Source: Streptacidiphilus rugosus AM-16 (GTDB taxonomy: Bacteria > Actinomycetota > Actinomycetes > Streptomycetales > Streptomycetaceae). Taken from it: 64,000 nucleotides of DNA. The stretch covers positions 5,704,001 through 5,768,000 of the forward strand of contig NZ_JQMJ01000004.1 in assembly GCF_000744655.1 (NCBI RefSeq), written 5' to 3'. Both the position numbers and the translations under genes were made by a program. Under the pieces are notes generated by a model. It saw only the letters and a program-made list of their open reading frames with translations, did no database searches and was not told the origin of the DNA. Of this stretch, positions 9,163 to 17,573 are shown in pieces (positions within the stretch are counted from its first letter, which is position 1; each line of letters opens with the position of its first letter).

Positions 9163-10386
9163 GTGCCTCGTACCGCGAGGGACGTCGTCTTCGTCGACGG
9201 CGTCCGCACCCCCTTCGGCAAGGCAGGCCCCAAGGGCATCTACGCCGAGACCCGCGCCGACGACCTGGTCATCAAGGCGATCCGGGAGCTGCTCCGCCGC
9301 AACCCGGGCCTGAACCCGGCGCTCGTGGACGAGGTCGCCATCGCCGCCACCACCCAGATCGGCGACCAGGGCCTGACCCTGGGCCGCTCCGCCGCGCTGC
9401 TGGCGGGCCTGCCCAAGACCGTCCCCGGCTACTCCATCGACCGCATGTGCGCCGGCGCGATGACCGCCGTCACCTCGGTCGCGGGCGGCATCGCCTTCGG
9501 CGCCTACGACATCGCCGTCGCCGGCGGCGTCGAGCACATGGGCCGCCACCCCATGGGCGAGGGCGTCGACCCGAACCCGCGCTTCCTCTCCGAGAAGCTG
9601 TTCGACGAGTCCGCCCTGTTCATGGGCATGACGGCGGAGAACCTGCACGACCGGTTCCCGCACCTGACCAAGGAGCGCTGCGACGAGTACGCCGTCCGCA
9701 GCCAGGAGAAGGCCGCCAAGGCCTACGCGGACAACAACATCCAGCCGGACCTGGTCCCGGTCGCCATCCGCCGCACCAACCCGGCCGGTGGCGAGACCGG
9801 TTGGGGCCTGGCCACCGAGGACGAGCCGATGCGCCCGGGCACCACGCTCGAGTCGCTGACGGGCCTCAAGACCCCGTTCCGGCCGCACGGCCGGATCACC
9901 GCGGGCAACGCGGCCGGTCTCAACGACGGCGCCACCGCCTCCCTGATCGCCGCCGAGGACGTCGCGCGCGAGCTGGGCCTGCCGGTCAAGATGCGCATGG
10001 TCTCCTACGCCTTCGTCGGCGTGGAGCCCGAGGTCATGGGCATCGGCCCGGTCCCGGCCACGGAGAAGGCGCTGGCCAAGGCCGGTCTGACGATCGCCGA
10101 CATCGGCGCGTTCGAGATCAACGAGGCCTTCGCCATCCAGGTGCTGTCCATGCTCGACCACTTCGGCATCGCCGACGACGACGAGCGGGTCAACCCCTAC
10201 GGCGGCGCGATCGCCTTCGGCCACCCGCTGGCCTCCTCCGGCGTCCGCCTGATGACCCAGCTGGCCCGCCGCTTCGAGCAGCGTCCTGACGTCCGGTACG
10301 GCCTGACCTCCATGTGCATCGGCATGGGCATGGGCGCCACGGTCATCTGGGAGAACCCGCACTTCGACGGTAACGGGAGCAAGTGA
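9163..10386 (+). CDS. fadA: Acetyl-CoA C-acyltransferase (3-ketoacyl-CoA thiolase)
   Basis: This 407-residue thiolase cleaves 3-ketoacyl-CoA to acetyl-CoA and shortened acyl-CoA in beta-oxidation. The acyl-accepting Cys lies in DRMCAGAMTAV (C96), the catalytic His in GGAIAFGHPLASSG, the second Cys in LTSMCIGMGMG, and the NEAF motif in FEINEAFAIQV. The GTG at 9163 is chosen because AGGAGAG precedes it and homology begins there; the open frame upstream is only read-through from the rnd region. Its TGA shares one base with the ATG of fadB (TGATG), so the two subunits of the trifunctional-type complex are translationally coupled. Confidence 0.95.
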   Translation: MPRTARDVVFVDGVRTPFGKAGPKGIYAETRADDLVIKAIRELLRRNPGLNPALVDEVAIAATTQIGDQGLTLGRSAALLAGLPKTVPGYSIDRMCAGAMTAVTSVAGGIAFGAYDIAVAGGVEHMGRHPMGEGVDPNPRFLSEKLFDESALFMGMTAENLHDRFPHLTKERCDEYAVRSQEKAAKAYADNNIQPDLVPVAIRRTNPAGGETGWGLATEDEPMRPGTTLESLTGLKTPFRPHGRITAGNAAGLNDGATASLIAAEDVARELGLPVKMRMVSYAFVGVEPEVMGIGPVPATEKALAKAGLTIADIGAFEINEAFAIQVLSMLDHFGIADDDERVNPYGGAIAFGHPLASSGVRLMTQLARRFEQRPDVRYGLTSMCIGMGMGATVIWENPHFDGNGSK

Positions 10387-12515
10387 TGACCACCACCACC
10401 GAGATGCTGCAGCGGGCTCACGAGCTCTTCCCCGACGAGGTCGTGACGACCGCTCACGTGCGTCACCTCGACCTCCCCCTGGGCGCCGGCCGCTTCGCGC
10501 TGATCACCCTGGACAACGGCTTCGACCACACCAAGCCGACCACCTTCGGCCCCGGCTCGCTCGCCAAGCTGAGCGAGTCGCTGGACCAGGTGGAGCGCGA
10601 GGCCGCGGCCGGCGAGATCGTCGCCGTCGGCATCACCGGCAAGCCGTTCATCTTCGCCGTGGGCGCCGACCTGAAGGGCGTCGAGGTGCTCAAGGAGCAC
10701 AGCGACGCGCTGGCCATCGGCAAGGGCGGCCACGACGTCTTCAAGCGGATCGCGGCCCTGCCCGTCCCCAGCTTCGCCTTCTACAACGGCGCGGCGATGG
10801 GCGGCGGCGTCGAGGTCGGTCTGCACTGCAGCTACCGCACCGTCAGCAGCGGCCTGCCGGCCTTCTCGCTGCCGGAGTGCTTCCTCGGCCTGGTGCCGGG
10901 CTGGGGCGGCTGCACGATCCTGCCGAACCTGATCGGCGCGGCCAAGGCCGTCACGGTCATCATCGAGAACTCGCTCTCGCAGAACAAGCAGCTCAAGGGC
11001 AAGGACGTGTTCGAGCTGGGGATCGCCGACGCGATCTTCGAGCCGGCCGACTTCGTCGAGCAGTCGCTGCTCTGGGCCGCCCAGGTGCTGACCGGCGCGA
11101 CCACCGTGGAGCGTCCCGAGATCGACCGCGGCGAGGCCTGGGACCAGGCCGTCGCCTGGGGCCGCGCCGTCGCCGACGGCAAGGTCCACGGCGCCGCGCC
11201 GGCTCCCTACCGGGCGCTGGACATCATCGCGCAGGTCAAGGACGGCGACCTGCAGGCGGGCTTCGACGCCGAGGACGCCGCGCTGGCCGACCTGATCATG
11301 GGCGGCGAGCTGCGCTCCGGCATCTACGCCTTCAACCTGGTGCAGAAGCGCGGCAAGCGCCCGGCCGGTGCGCCGGACAAGTCGCTGGCCCGCCCGGTCA
11401 CCAAGGTCGGCGTCGTCGGCGCGGGCCTGATGGCCTCGCAGCTGGCGCTGCTCTTCGCCCGCCGCCTCCAGGTGCCGGTCGTGCTGACCGACATCGACCA
11501 GGCGCGCATCGACAAGGGCGTCGGCTACGTCCACGGCGAGATCGACAAGCTGCTCGCCAAGGGCCGCGTCAACGGCGACCAGGCGAACCGCCTCAAGGGC
11601 CTCGTCTCCGGCTCGCTCGACAAGGCCGCCGCCTTCGGCGACGCGGACTTCGTCATCGAGGCCGTGTTCGAGGAGATGGGCGTCAAGCAGCAGGTGTTCG
11701 CCGAGGTCGAGGCCGTGGTCTCGCCCGAGTGCATCCTGGCCACCAACACCTCCTCGCTCTCGGTCTCCGAGATGGCCTCCAAGCTGGAGCACCCGGAGCG
11801 GGTCGTCGGCTTCCACTTCTTCAACCCGGTCGCCGTGCTGCCGCTGCTGGAGATCGTCCGCGGCGAGCAGACCGACGACGCCTCGCTGGCCACCGCCTTC
11901 GGCGTGGCCAAGAAGCTGAAGAAGACAGCCGTGCTGGTCAAGGACGCCCCGGCGTTCGTCGTGAACCGCATCCTCACCCGCTTCATGGGCGAGATCCAGC
12001 AGATCATCGACGAGGGCACCCCGATCGCCGTCGCCGAGAAGGGCGTCGAGCCGCTCGGTCTGCCGATGTCCCCGATCGTGCTGCTGGAGCTGGTCGGTCC
12101 GGCCATCGCCCTGCACGTGTCGGAGACGCTGCACACGGCCTTCCCCGAGCGCTTCTTCGTCTCCGAGAACCTGGCCCGCGTCGTCCAGGCCGGCAAGCGC
12201 GGCTTCTACACCTGGGCGTCGGGTCAGCAGGAGCTGGACCCCGAGGTCGTCGCGCTGCTGCAGATCGGCGACAAGGTCCTCACCGAGGAGCAGGTCCGCG
12301 AGCGCGCGCTGAACGTCATCGCCCAGGAGATCCAGCTGATGCTGGACGAGGGCGTCGTCGCCGAGGCCCAGGACATCGACCTGTGCCTGATCACCGGTGC
12401 GGGCTGGCCCTTCCACCTGGGCGGGATCACCCCGTACCTGGACCGTGAGGGCGTCTCCGAGCGCGTCAACGGCAAGCGTTTCCTCGCCCCCGGCGTGGCG
12501 AGCGTTCCCGCCTAG
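10386..12515 (+). CDS. fadB: Fatty oxidation complex alpha subunit (enoyl-CoA hydratase / 3-hydroxyacyl-CoA dehydrogenase)
   Basis: This 709-residue bifunctional enzyme hydrates 2-enoyl-CoA and oxidises the 3-hydroxyacyl-CoA with NAD, feeding FadA. The N-terminal crotonase half has the oxyanion-hole loop (FYNGAAMGGGVEVGLHC) and an acidic catalytic position in SLPECFLGLVPGWGG. The Rossmann motif VGVVGAGLMASQLAL starts near residue 340, with the dehydrogenase His in VVGFHFFNPVAVLPLLE. A C-terminal repeat of the dehydrogenase helical domain completes it. The ATG at 10386 overlaps the fadA stop; an in-frame GTG is one codon earlier. A 54-base perfect palindrome follows the stop. Confidence 0.95.
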   Translation: MTTTTEMLQRAHELFPDEVVTTAHVRHLDLPLGAGRFALITLDNGFDHTKPTTFGPGSLAKLSESLDQVEREAAAGEIVAVGITGKPFIFAVGADLKGVEVLKEHSDALAIGKGGHDVFKRIAALPVPSFAFYNGAAMGGGVEVGLHCSYRTVSSGLPAFSLPECFLGLVPGWGGCTILPNLIGAAKAVTVIIENSLSQNKQLKGKDVFELGIADAIFEPADFVEQSLLWAAQVLTGATTVERPEIDRGEAWDQAVAWGRAVADGKVHGAAPAPYRALDIIAQVKDGDLQAGFDAEDAALADLIMGGELRSGIYAFNLVQKRGKRPAGAPDKSLARPVTKVGVVGAGLMASQLALLFARRLQVPVVLTDIDQARIDKGVGYVHGEIDKLLAKGRVNGDQANRLKGLVSGSLDKAAAFGDADFVIEAVFEEMGVKQQVFAEVEAVVSPECILATNTSSLSVSEMASKLEHPERVVGFHFFNPVAVLPLLEIVRGEQTDDASLATAFGVAKKLKKTAVLVKDAPAFVVNRILTRFMGEIQQIIDEGTPIAVAEKGVEPLGLPMSPIVLLELVGPAIALHVSETLHTAFPERFFVSENLARVVQAGKRGFYTWASGQQELDPEVVALLQIGDKVLTEEQVRERALNVIAQEIQLMLDEGVVAEAQDIDLCLITGAGWPFHLGGITPYLDREGVSERVNGKRFLAPGVASVPA

Positions 12516-12528
12516 TCGCAGCTGCACA

Positions 12529-12582
12529 ACGCCGAAGGGCGGTTGTCCCGGTCGATCGACCGGGACAACCGCCCTTCGGCGT
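12529..12582. terminator. 54-base perfect palindrome between convergent genes
   Basis: The left half starting ACGCCGAAGGGCGGTTGTCC is the exact reverse complement of the right half, with no unpaired centre (GGTCGATCGACC). It lies 14 bases after fadB and 10 bases before the end of the convergent thioredoxin-fold gene. This position suggests a bidirectional terminator. There is no T tract, which is common in Streptomyces. Confidence 0.8.
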
Positions 12583-12592
12583 CGCTCCGGGT

Positions 12593-13540
12593 TCAGCTCG
12601 TCGGCGTCGCCGCGGCGGAGCCGGTGGCAGCGGGCTTCTTCCCGCCGCGGGTGGACGCCTTGTGGGCGCCCGTGGAGGCGCTCGGCAGGGCGCCGGCGGG
12701 CACCTTCGCGACCGGCTTGGCCGTCGGCGTGATGCCGGTGGCCGCGACGTAGACCTTGGCGAGCAGCTGCGCGGGCGTCAGGGTCTGTGTGGCGGAGATC
12801 AGCACCGTCCCCTGGGCCGCGTCGCCGCCGGCACTGGCGCTGGGGCTCGGGCTCGGCGTCGGGCTCTGCTTGACGTTGCTGCCGTGCATCTGCAGCACCG
12901 GGACCGCGCCGAACTGGGCGGCGTCGAACTGGCTGGTGGACGTCTTGACCCAGACCTTGAAGTCGCCGTTGTTCACGCAGGCGCGGAACACGTCCGAGTC
13001 CAGGCCCTTGACCTTCTTCGCCAGCGAGATCAGCGTCCCGGTCGAGGCGAAGGCGTCGTCCGACTCGGCGGGCTGGTTGCGCAGCAGCTCGGCGCGGTAC
13101 TCCGCGAACTTCTTCGCGTTCGCGGCGCACCCGAGCGCGTTGCCGGCCTGCAGCGAGCCGCTGCCGCCCTGCTTGGCGTCGACGTCGGCGACCTCGCGGT
13201 AGTTCACCGTCACCAGACCCGCGTGGACGAGCTTGTCCAGGGTCGGGCCGTAGGTGGTCTCGAAGGTCTCCGAGGCCGGGTCGCGCATGTCCTCGTAGAC
13301 CGTCAGGGTGACCGGCGACTTCCCGACCACCGGGATCGCGAGACCGCTGGCACCCGCGGCGCCGCTGGGCAGCGCCAGCTGGGTCTCCTTGTGCGCCCGC
13401 ACGACGGACCCGATCAGACCCGCGACGACGAAGACGGCAGCCACCGCACTGCCGATGACCAGCCATCGCTGCCACCGCACCTTGCGGACCTCTGCCCCTG
13501 GCGTCTGCGGACTCTTAGCCGTGGAGCGCTTCACTTCCAC
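12593..13540 (-). CDS. Membrane-anchored DsbA/thioredoxin-fold protein lacking the CxxC motif
   Basis: This is a 315-residue protein with an N-terminal cytosolic basic segment, one transmembrane helix (about residues 25-47, WLVIGSAVAAVFVVAGLIG) and an extracytoplasmic thioredoxin_4/DsbA-like domain (VTLTVYEDMRDPASETFETT; LLRNQPAESDDAFASTG). In active homologues the position after VYED carries Cys-x-x-Cys; here it is DPAS, so a thiol-disulfide role is unlikely. Two other Cys occur (ALGCAAN, RACVNNG), together with a Pro/Ser spacer and a basic Ala/Lys-rich tail. The GTG at 13540 follows GAGGATGG; an in-frame GTG two codons later is also possible. Partner and role are unknown. Confidence 0.75.
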   Translation of the reverse strand: MEVKRSTAKSPQTPGAEVRKVRWQRWLVIGSAVAAVFVVAGLIGSVVRAHKETQLALPSGAAGASGLAIPVVGKSPVTLTVYEDMRDPASETFETTYGPTLDKLVHAGLVTVNYREVADVDAKQGGSGSLQAGNALGCAANAKKFAEYRAELLRNQPAESDDAFASTGTLISLAKKVKGLDSDVFRACVNNGDFKVWVKTSTSQFDAAQFGAVPVLQMHGSNVKQSPTPSPSPSASAGGDAAQGTVLISATQTLTPAQLLAKVYVAATGITPTAKPVAKVPAGALPSASTGAHKASTRGGKKPAATGSAAATPTS

Positions 13541-13613
13541 CCATCCTCAACCTCTGATCACCGCATGCCTCTGCGGATAGGGGTTCAGGATGTCATGCGG
13601 CGCTGTGAACCCT

Positions 13614-15110
13614 TCAACCGGATCCTGGCGTGAGCTGGTAAAGAATCGCGCCGCCGACCGTGCCGACCTCCCGGTACTGCCGGGCGAGCAGGGCCGCGAG
13701 CGGAGCGATGTGATCCGGCGCATACGGCGCGCCCCTGGAGTCGTCCACGATCAGCTCCGGCGGCCGCGAGCGGAGCTCCTGCTCGAAGACGGTCCAGGCG
13801 CCCGCCATGCCCCTCGCCACGCCGACGCCCCTGCCGTCGCGCCCGCCGGCGAAGTTGGTGAGCAGGCCCGCCGTGAGGTAGCGGCTGGCGGGCGTGCGGT
13901 CGGCCAGCCAGTAGATCTCCGGATGCATCCCCCAGACCAGGACCGACTGCCGCGGGGTGGTCCGGGCGTCGATCGCGGCGGCCACGGCCCGGGCCCTGGT
14001 CACGTCCGTGGTCGGCGACACGAGCCCGAGTACGAGGAAGACGGCGCTCGCCGCCGCCGTCCACACCACCGCGGTCCGGGTCCAGCGCCCTCCGAGGCGG
14101 ACCAGCGCGGCGGTGCCGAGCAGGGCCAGCGGCGGCACGAGTTGGAGGTAGTAGTGGCCGAAGAAGTGCAGTCCGGTCATGACGCCGAGTACGGAGCCGC
14201 CGAACCAGATCCACAGGTCGCCGTCCTCGCGCAGCGAGGCACGCGGGCGCCGGGCGACGGCGAGGACCAGCACGAGCCCGGCGGCGGCGAGGATCCCGGC
14301 GTTGCCGGCGGCACGGCCCAGAGCGGTCAGCCAGGCGCCGTCGAGGGCGGCGTAGTCGCCGCTTCCGGAGACGACCCAGAAGAGGAAGTTCCCCGGCCCG
14401 GTGAGCAGCGCGAGGGCCAGGACCGGGAGCACGCAGCCGAGCGCCAGCCGCAGCAGCCCTCGGGCCCGCCCTCCGCCGCGTGTCCGGTACAGCATCCACA
14501 GAATCGGCAGCAGCACCGCTCCGCCGGTCTGCTTCACCATCGCGGCGGCGGCGGTGGCGACCCCGGCGGCGCCCCAGAGGCGACGGTCGGCGAGCCAGAA
14601 CGCGGCCGCGGTGGCGGGCAGCATGAAGACCTCGAAGGTGGCCGCCTGGGTGTCCTCCGGGGCGAGCCCGGTGCTCAGCAGCACGCAGAACACGCCCGCG
14701 ACCGTCCCCGCACTCCCGCCCCAGCGCCGCCGCGCGACGGAGGCCACCAGCAGCGCGGTGACCAGCAGCGCGGCCAGTGCGAGCACGCGCAGCGGCCACA
14801 GGGAGACCGGCCCGAACACCTGGAAGGCGCCCTGGTAGAGCCAGGGCAGCAGCGGCGGCTTCCGGTCCACGACATCGCCGTAGAGCGTCCCCCCGGCCGC
14901 GAGCATCCGCGCCTCGGTGGCGAGGTACCCCTCGTCGGGGCTCCAGAACGCCCGCAGGAACATCGGCAGATGCGTGACGACCACCAACGCGCCGAGGAGC
15001 AGTGGCAACCACCCGGGGGCGCGGGGAACGGCGCGAGCAACCGCCTGGCCGGGACGGCCCTGCCCGCTCGGCGACCCACCGCCTCGGTGGCCGGTCGCGC
15101 CGTTCCTCAC
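13614..15110 (-). CDS. ArnT/PMT-like family 39 glycosyltransferase, integral membrane
   Basis: This protein of about 498 residues has roughly ten to twelve hydrophobic segments and the PMT_2/ArnT hallmark first loop (FWSPDEGYLATEARML, with the catalytic-type Asp-Glu) followed by DVVDRKPPLLPWLYQG. A lipid-linked sugar is the likely donor, and the acceptor lies outside the membrane. The true start is unclear: the GTG at 15110 lies inside repeat copy C and has no good ribosome site. A TTG at 15008 and an ATG at 14963 are alternatives, of which only the first preserves the full first transmembrane helix. It is on the same strand as dxs but separated by two repeat copies, so probably not co-transcribed with it. 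Confidence 0.8.
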   Translation of the reverse strand: MRNGATGHRGGGSPSGQGRPGQAVARAVPRAPGWLPLLLGALVVVTHLPMFLRAFWSPDEGYLATEARMLAAGGTLYGDVVDRKPPLLPWLYQGAFQVFGPVSLWPLRVLALAALLVTALLVASVARRRWGGSAGTVAGVFCVLLSTGLAPEDTQAATFEVFMLPATAAAFWLADRRLWGAAGVATAAAAMVKQTGGAVLLPILWMLYRTRGGGRARGLLRLALGCVLPVLALALLTGPGNFLFWVVSGSGDYAALDGAWLTALGRAAGNAGILAAAGLVLVLAVARRPRASLREDGDLWIWFGGSVLGVMTGLHFFGHYYLQLVPPLALLGTAALVRLGGRWTRTAVVWTAAASAVFLVLGLVSPTTDVTRARAVAAAIDARTTPRQSVLVWGMHPEIYWLADRTPASRYLTAGLLTNFAGGRDGRGVGVARGMAGAWTVFEQELRSRPPELIVDDSRGAPYAPDHIAPLAALLARQYREVGTVGGAILYQLTPGSG

Positions 15111-15132
15111 GCCCCTGGCGTCCTGCAACTGC
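15004..15132. repeat. Dispersed nested-palindrome repeat, copy C, overlapping a gene start
   Basis: The arms GGGGGCGCGGGGAACGGCGCGA and the distal GGTCGCGCCGTTCCTCACGCCCC pair as in the other copies, and a CAACCACC/GCAACTGCC flank is present. The inner arms differ from copies A and B. The 5' end of the glycosyltransferase reading frame lies within this copy, suggesting that the repeat inserted at or recombined with the original leader. Confidence 0.7.
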
Positions 15133-15174
15133 CTCTCCGCTCCACCGCGTCGCCCACGCGCCGCTGCGCGGCGC

Positions 15175-15332
15175 CCGCTGCCCCAGGGGCGCGGGGACAC
15201 CGCGCGAGGAACCACCCGAAGGGGACGGCCCTGCTCGCCCCGGCGAATCGGCCACCCGGGTGGCTTCTCGCGTCCACACGGCGAAGCCGACAGGCAAAGC
15301 CCCGCGCCCCTGAGGAGAGGCAACCGGCTCTT
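15175..15332. repeat. Dispersed nested-palindrome repeat, copy D, with trailing fragment
   Basis: This copy starts CCCCAGGGGCGCGGGG, continues GCGCGAGGAACCACCC, then GGGTGGCTTCTCGCG and ends CCCCGCGCCCCTGAGG, reproducing the order of arms in copy B. A half copy (GCGCGCGGTTCCCCGCGCCCCTGG) follows at about 15360-15385, just before the end of dxs. Copies C and D together fill the 290-base gap between dxs and the glycosyltransferase. Confidence 0.75.
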
Positions 15333-15400
15333 CTCCTCAGGATGCCGCGCCAGGCGCCAAAGGCGCGCGGTTCCCCGCGCCCCTGGCCCGGACGCCGCCG

Positions 15401-17305
15401 CTACAGCACCGCCGCCGGGTCCAGGGAGATCTTGGCGACCAGCGCGGCCGCCTTCTCCGCCACACCCTCGGCGGTGAGGCCGATCTCGGCGAGGATCTGG
15501 TCGCGGCTGGCGTGGTCGAGGAACTGCTGCGGGATTCCCAGATCCCGCAGCGGGACGTCCACGCCGGCGTCGCGCAGGGCCTGGGCGATGGTCGCGCCCA
15601 CGCCGCCGACGCGGCCGTTGTCCTCGACGGTGATCACCGCGCGGTGACGCGCGGCCAGCGCGGGCAGCTCGGGGTCGACCGGCTTGACCCAGCGCGGGTC
15701 GATCACGGTCGCGCTGATGCCCTGGGCCGCCAGCCGCTCGGCCGCGTCCAGGCAGGTCGTGGCCATCGCGCCGATCGCGACGATCAGCACGTCGGCGTCC
15801 GCGCCGTCCACGCTGCCGTCGCGCAGCACGTCCATGCCGCCGACACGCCCCACCGCGGGGACCGCCGGGCCGACCGTGCCCTTGGAGTAGCGGACCACCG
15901 TGGGCGCGTCCTCGACCGCGACCGCCTCGCGCAGCTGCGCGCGCAGCTGGTCCGAGTCGCGCGGCGCGGCCAGCCGCAGGCCGGGGACGACCTGGAGGAT
16001 CGACATGTCCCACATGCCGTTGTGCGAGGCGCCGTCGGTGCCGGTGACGCCCGCACGGTCCAGCACGAAGGTCACACCGCACCTGTGCAGCGCCACGTCC
16101 ATCAGGACCTGGTCGAAGGCGCGGTTCAGGAAGGTCGCGTAGACCGCGACGACCGGGTGCAGGCCGCCGGTGGCCAGGCCCGCCGCGGAGACGGCGGCGT
16201 GCTGCTCGGCGATGCCGACGTCGTAGGTGCGCTCGGGGAACTCCTTGGCGAAGGGGGCCAGCCCGACCGGGTGCAGCATCGCGGCCGTGATCGCCACCAC
16301 GTCGCGCCGCTCGCGGCCGATGGCGACCATCTCCTCGCCGAAGACCGAGGTCCAGTCCTGGCCGGCGGTCTTCACCGGCAGACCGGTGTCCGGGTGGATC
16401 ACCGGGACCGCGTGGAAGCGGTCCTCCTCGTTCTGCTCGGCCGCGCGGTAGCCGCGGCCCTTCTGGGTGAGGCAGTGCACGATGACCGGGCCGCCGAAGC
16501 CGCGGGCGCGACGCAGCGCGGACTCGACCGCCTGGACGTCGTGGCCGTCGATCGGGCCGACGTACTTGAGGCCCAGGTCCTCGAACATGCCCTGCGGGGC
16601 GATGAAGTCCTTGAGGCCCTTCTTCGCGCCGTGCAGCGTCTCGAAGAGCGACTGGCCGACGACCGGGGTGCGCTGCAGCGCGTCCTTGCCCCAGGACAGG
16701 AAGCGCTCGTAGCCCTGGGTGGTGCGCAGCGTGGCGAGGTGGTTGGCCAGACCGCCGATGGTCGGCGAGTAGGAGCGCTCGTTGTCGTTGACCACGATGA
16801 TCACCGGACGGTCCTGGGACTCGGCGATGTTGTTCAGCGCCTCCCAGGCCATGCCGCCGGTCAGCGCGCCGTCGCCGATCACCGCGACGACGTGGCGGTC
16901 GCCGTGGCCCTGCTGCTGGTTCGCCTTGGCCAGGCCGTCGGCGTAGCCGAGGACGGTGGAGGCGTGCGAGTTCTCGATCACGTCGTGCTCGGACTCGGCG
17001 CGCGACGGGTAGCCGGACAGGCCGCCCTTGATGCGCAGCTGGGAGAAGTCCTGACGACCGGTGAGGATCTTGTGGACGTAGGACTGGTGCCCGGTGTCGA
17101 AGAGGATCCGGTCCTTGGGCGATTCGAAGACCCGGTGGAGCGCGATGGTCAGCTCGACGACGCCGAGGTTCGGCCCCAGGTGGCCGCCCGTCTTGGAGAC
17201 CTCCTCGACCAGGAATCCCCGGATCTCCTCGGCCAGAACGGCCAGCTGTCCCGGGCTGAGACGGTCAAGATCGCGCGGTCCCCGAATGCGGGTCAGCAGG
17301 GCCAC
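15401..17305 (-). CDS. dxs: 1-deoxy-D-xylulose-5-phosphate synthase
   Basis: This 634-residue thiamine-diphosphate enzyme condenses pyruvate and glyceraldehyde 3-phosphate, the entry step of the MEP isoprenoid pathway. The TPP-binding motif is [15 protein letters not shown] with NDNERSYSP downstream. An early [16 protein letters not shown] carries the conserved active-site His region, and the transketolase pyrimidine domain ([19 protein letters not shown]) and C-terminal domain follow. The GTG at 17305 is chosen because GAGGAGG sits five bases upstream and homology ([15 protein letters not shown]) begins immediately. The upstream GTG at 17332 would place that ribosome site inside the coding region. 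Confidence 0.96.
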   Translation of the reverse strand: MALLTRIRGPRDLDRLSPGQLAVLAEEIRGFLVEEVSKTGGHLGPNLGVVELTIALHRVFESPKDRILFDTGHQSYVHKILTGRQDFSQLRIKGGLSGYPSRAESEHDVIENSHASTVLGYADGLAKANQQQGHGDRHVVAVIGDGALTGGMAWEALNNIAESQDRPVIIVVNDNERSYSPTIGGLANHLATLRTTQGYERFLSWGKDALQRTPVVGQSLFETLHGAKKGLKDFIAPQGMFEDLGLKYVGPIDGHDVQAVESALRRARGFGGPVIVHCLTQKGRGYRAAEQNEEDRFHAVPVIHPDTGLPVKTAGQDWTSVFGEEMVAIGRERRDVVAITAAMLHPVGLAPFAKEFPERTYDVGIAEQHAAVSAAGLATGGLHPVVAVYATFLNRAFDQVLMDVALHRCGVTFVLDRAGVTGTDGASHNGMWDMSILQVVPGLRLAAPRDSDQLRAQLREAVAVEDAPTVVRYSKGTVGPAVPAVGRVGGMDVLRDGSVDGADADVLIVAIGAMATTCLDAAERLAAQGISATVIDPRWVKPVDPELPALAARHRAVITVEDNGRVGGVGATIAQALRDAGVDVPLRDLGIPQQFLDHASRDQILAEIGLTAEGVAEKAAALVAKISLDPAAVL

Positions 17306-17417
17306 CCGTTCCTCCTCTATCTCTGTCGGCACCGGGCGCCGTCGCCCGTTGCCCTTGCTTCCGGGACGGCCGAGGCGCCCGAATCCGCTCAGTCTAGTTG
17401 CCCGTCCCGAACGCGCG

Positions 17418-17454
17418 ACTGCCCGGCACCGGAGCGGTATCGGTGCCGGGCAGT
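17418..17454. terminator. Hairpin between xylH and dxs
   Basis: Fourteen-base perfect arms (ACTGCCCGGCACCG and CGGTGCCGGGCAGT) enclose a 9-base loop in the 268-base gap downstream of xylH. A CCTTTTGC tract follows on the plus strand only, while the genes run on the minus strand. It is most likely the xylFGH terminator acting without a U tract, as is common in this group. The rest of the gap shows nothing recognisable. Confidence 0.65.
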
Positions 17455-17573
17455 CCTTTTGCGATCCGTCAGCCCCGCGAGCGGGTCCTCCCCCTCAAGA
17501 GTCGCCGCTCACGTTGCGGAGGGCCGACGGCGTTCTGCGCCCGTTCGGGCGAACAATCCGGTCGGGGCGGCGG

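Noticed and set aside
10197..13475. Very long minus-strand frame of 1092 codons opposite fadB
   Set aside because: It is antisense to fadA, fadB and part of the thioredoxin-fold gene, with low-complexity His/Arg/Gly composition typical of GC-rich shadow frames.
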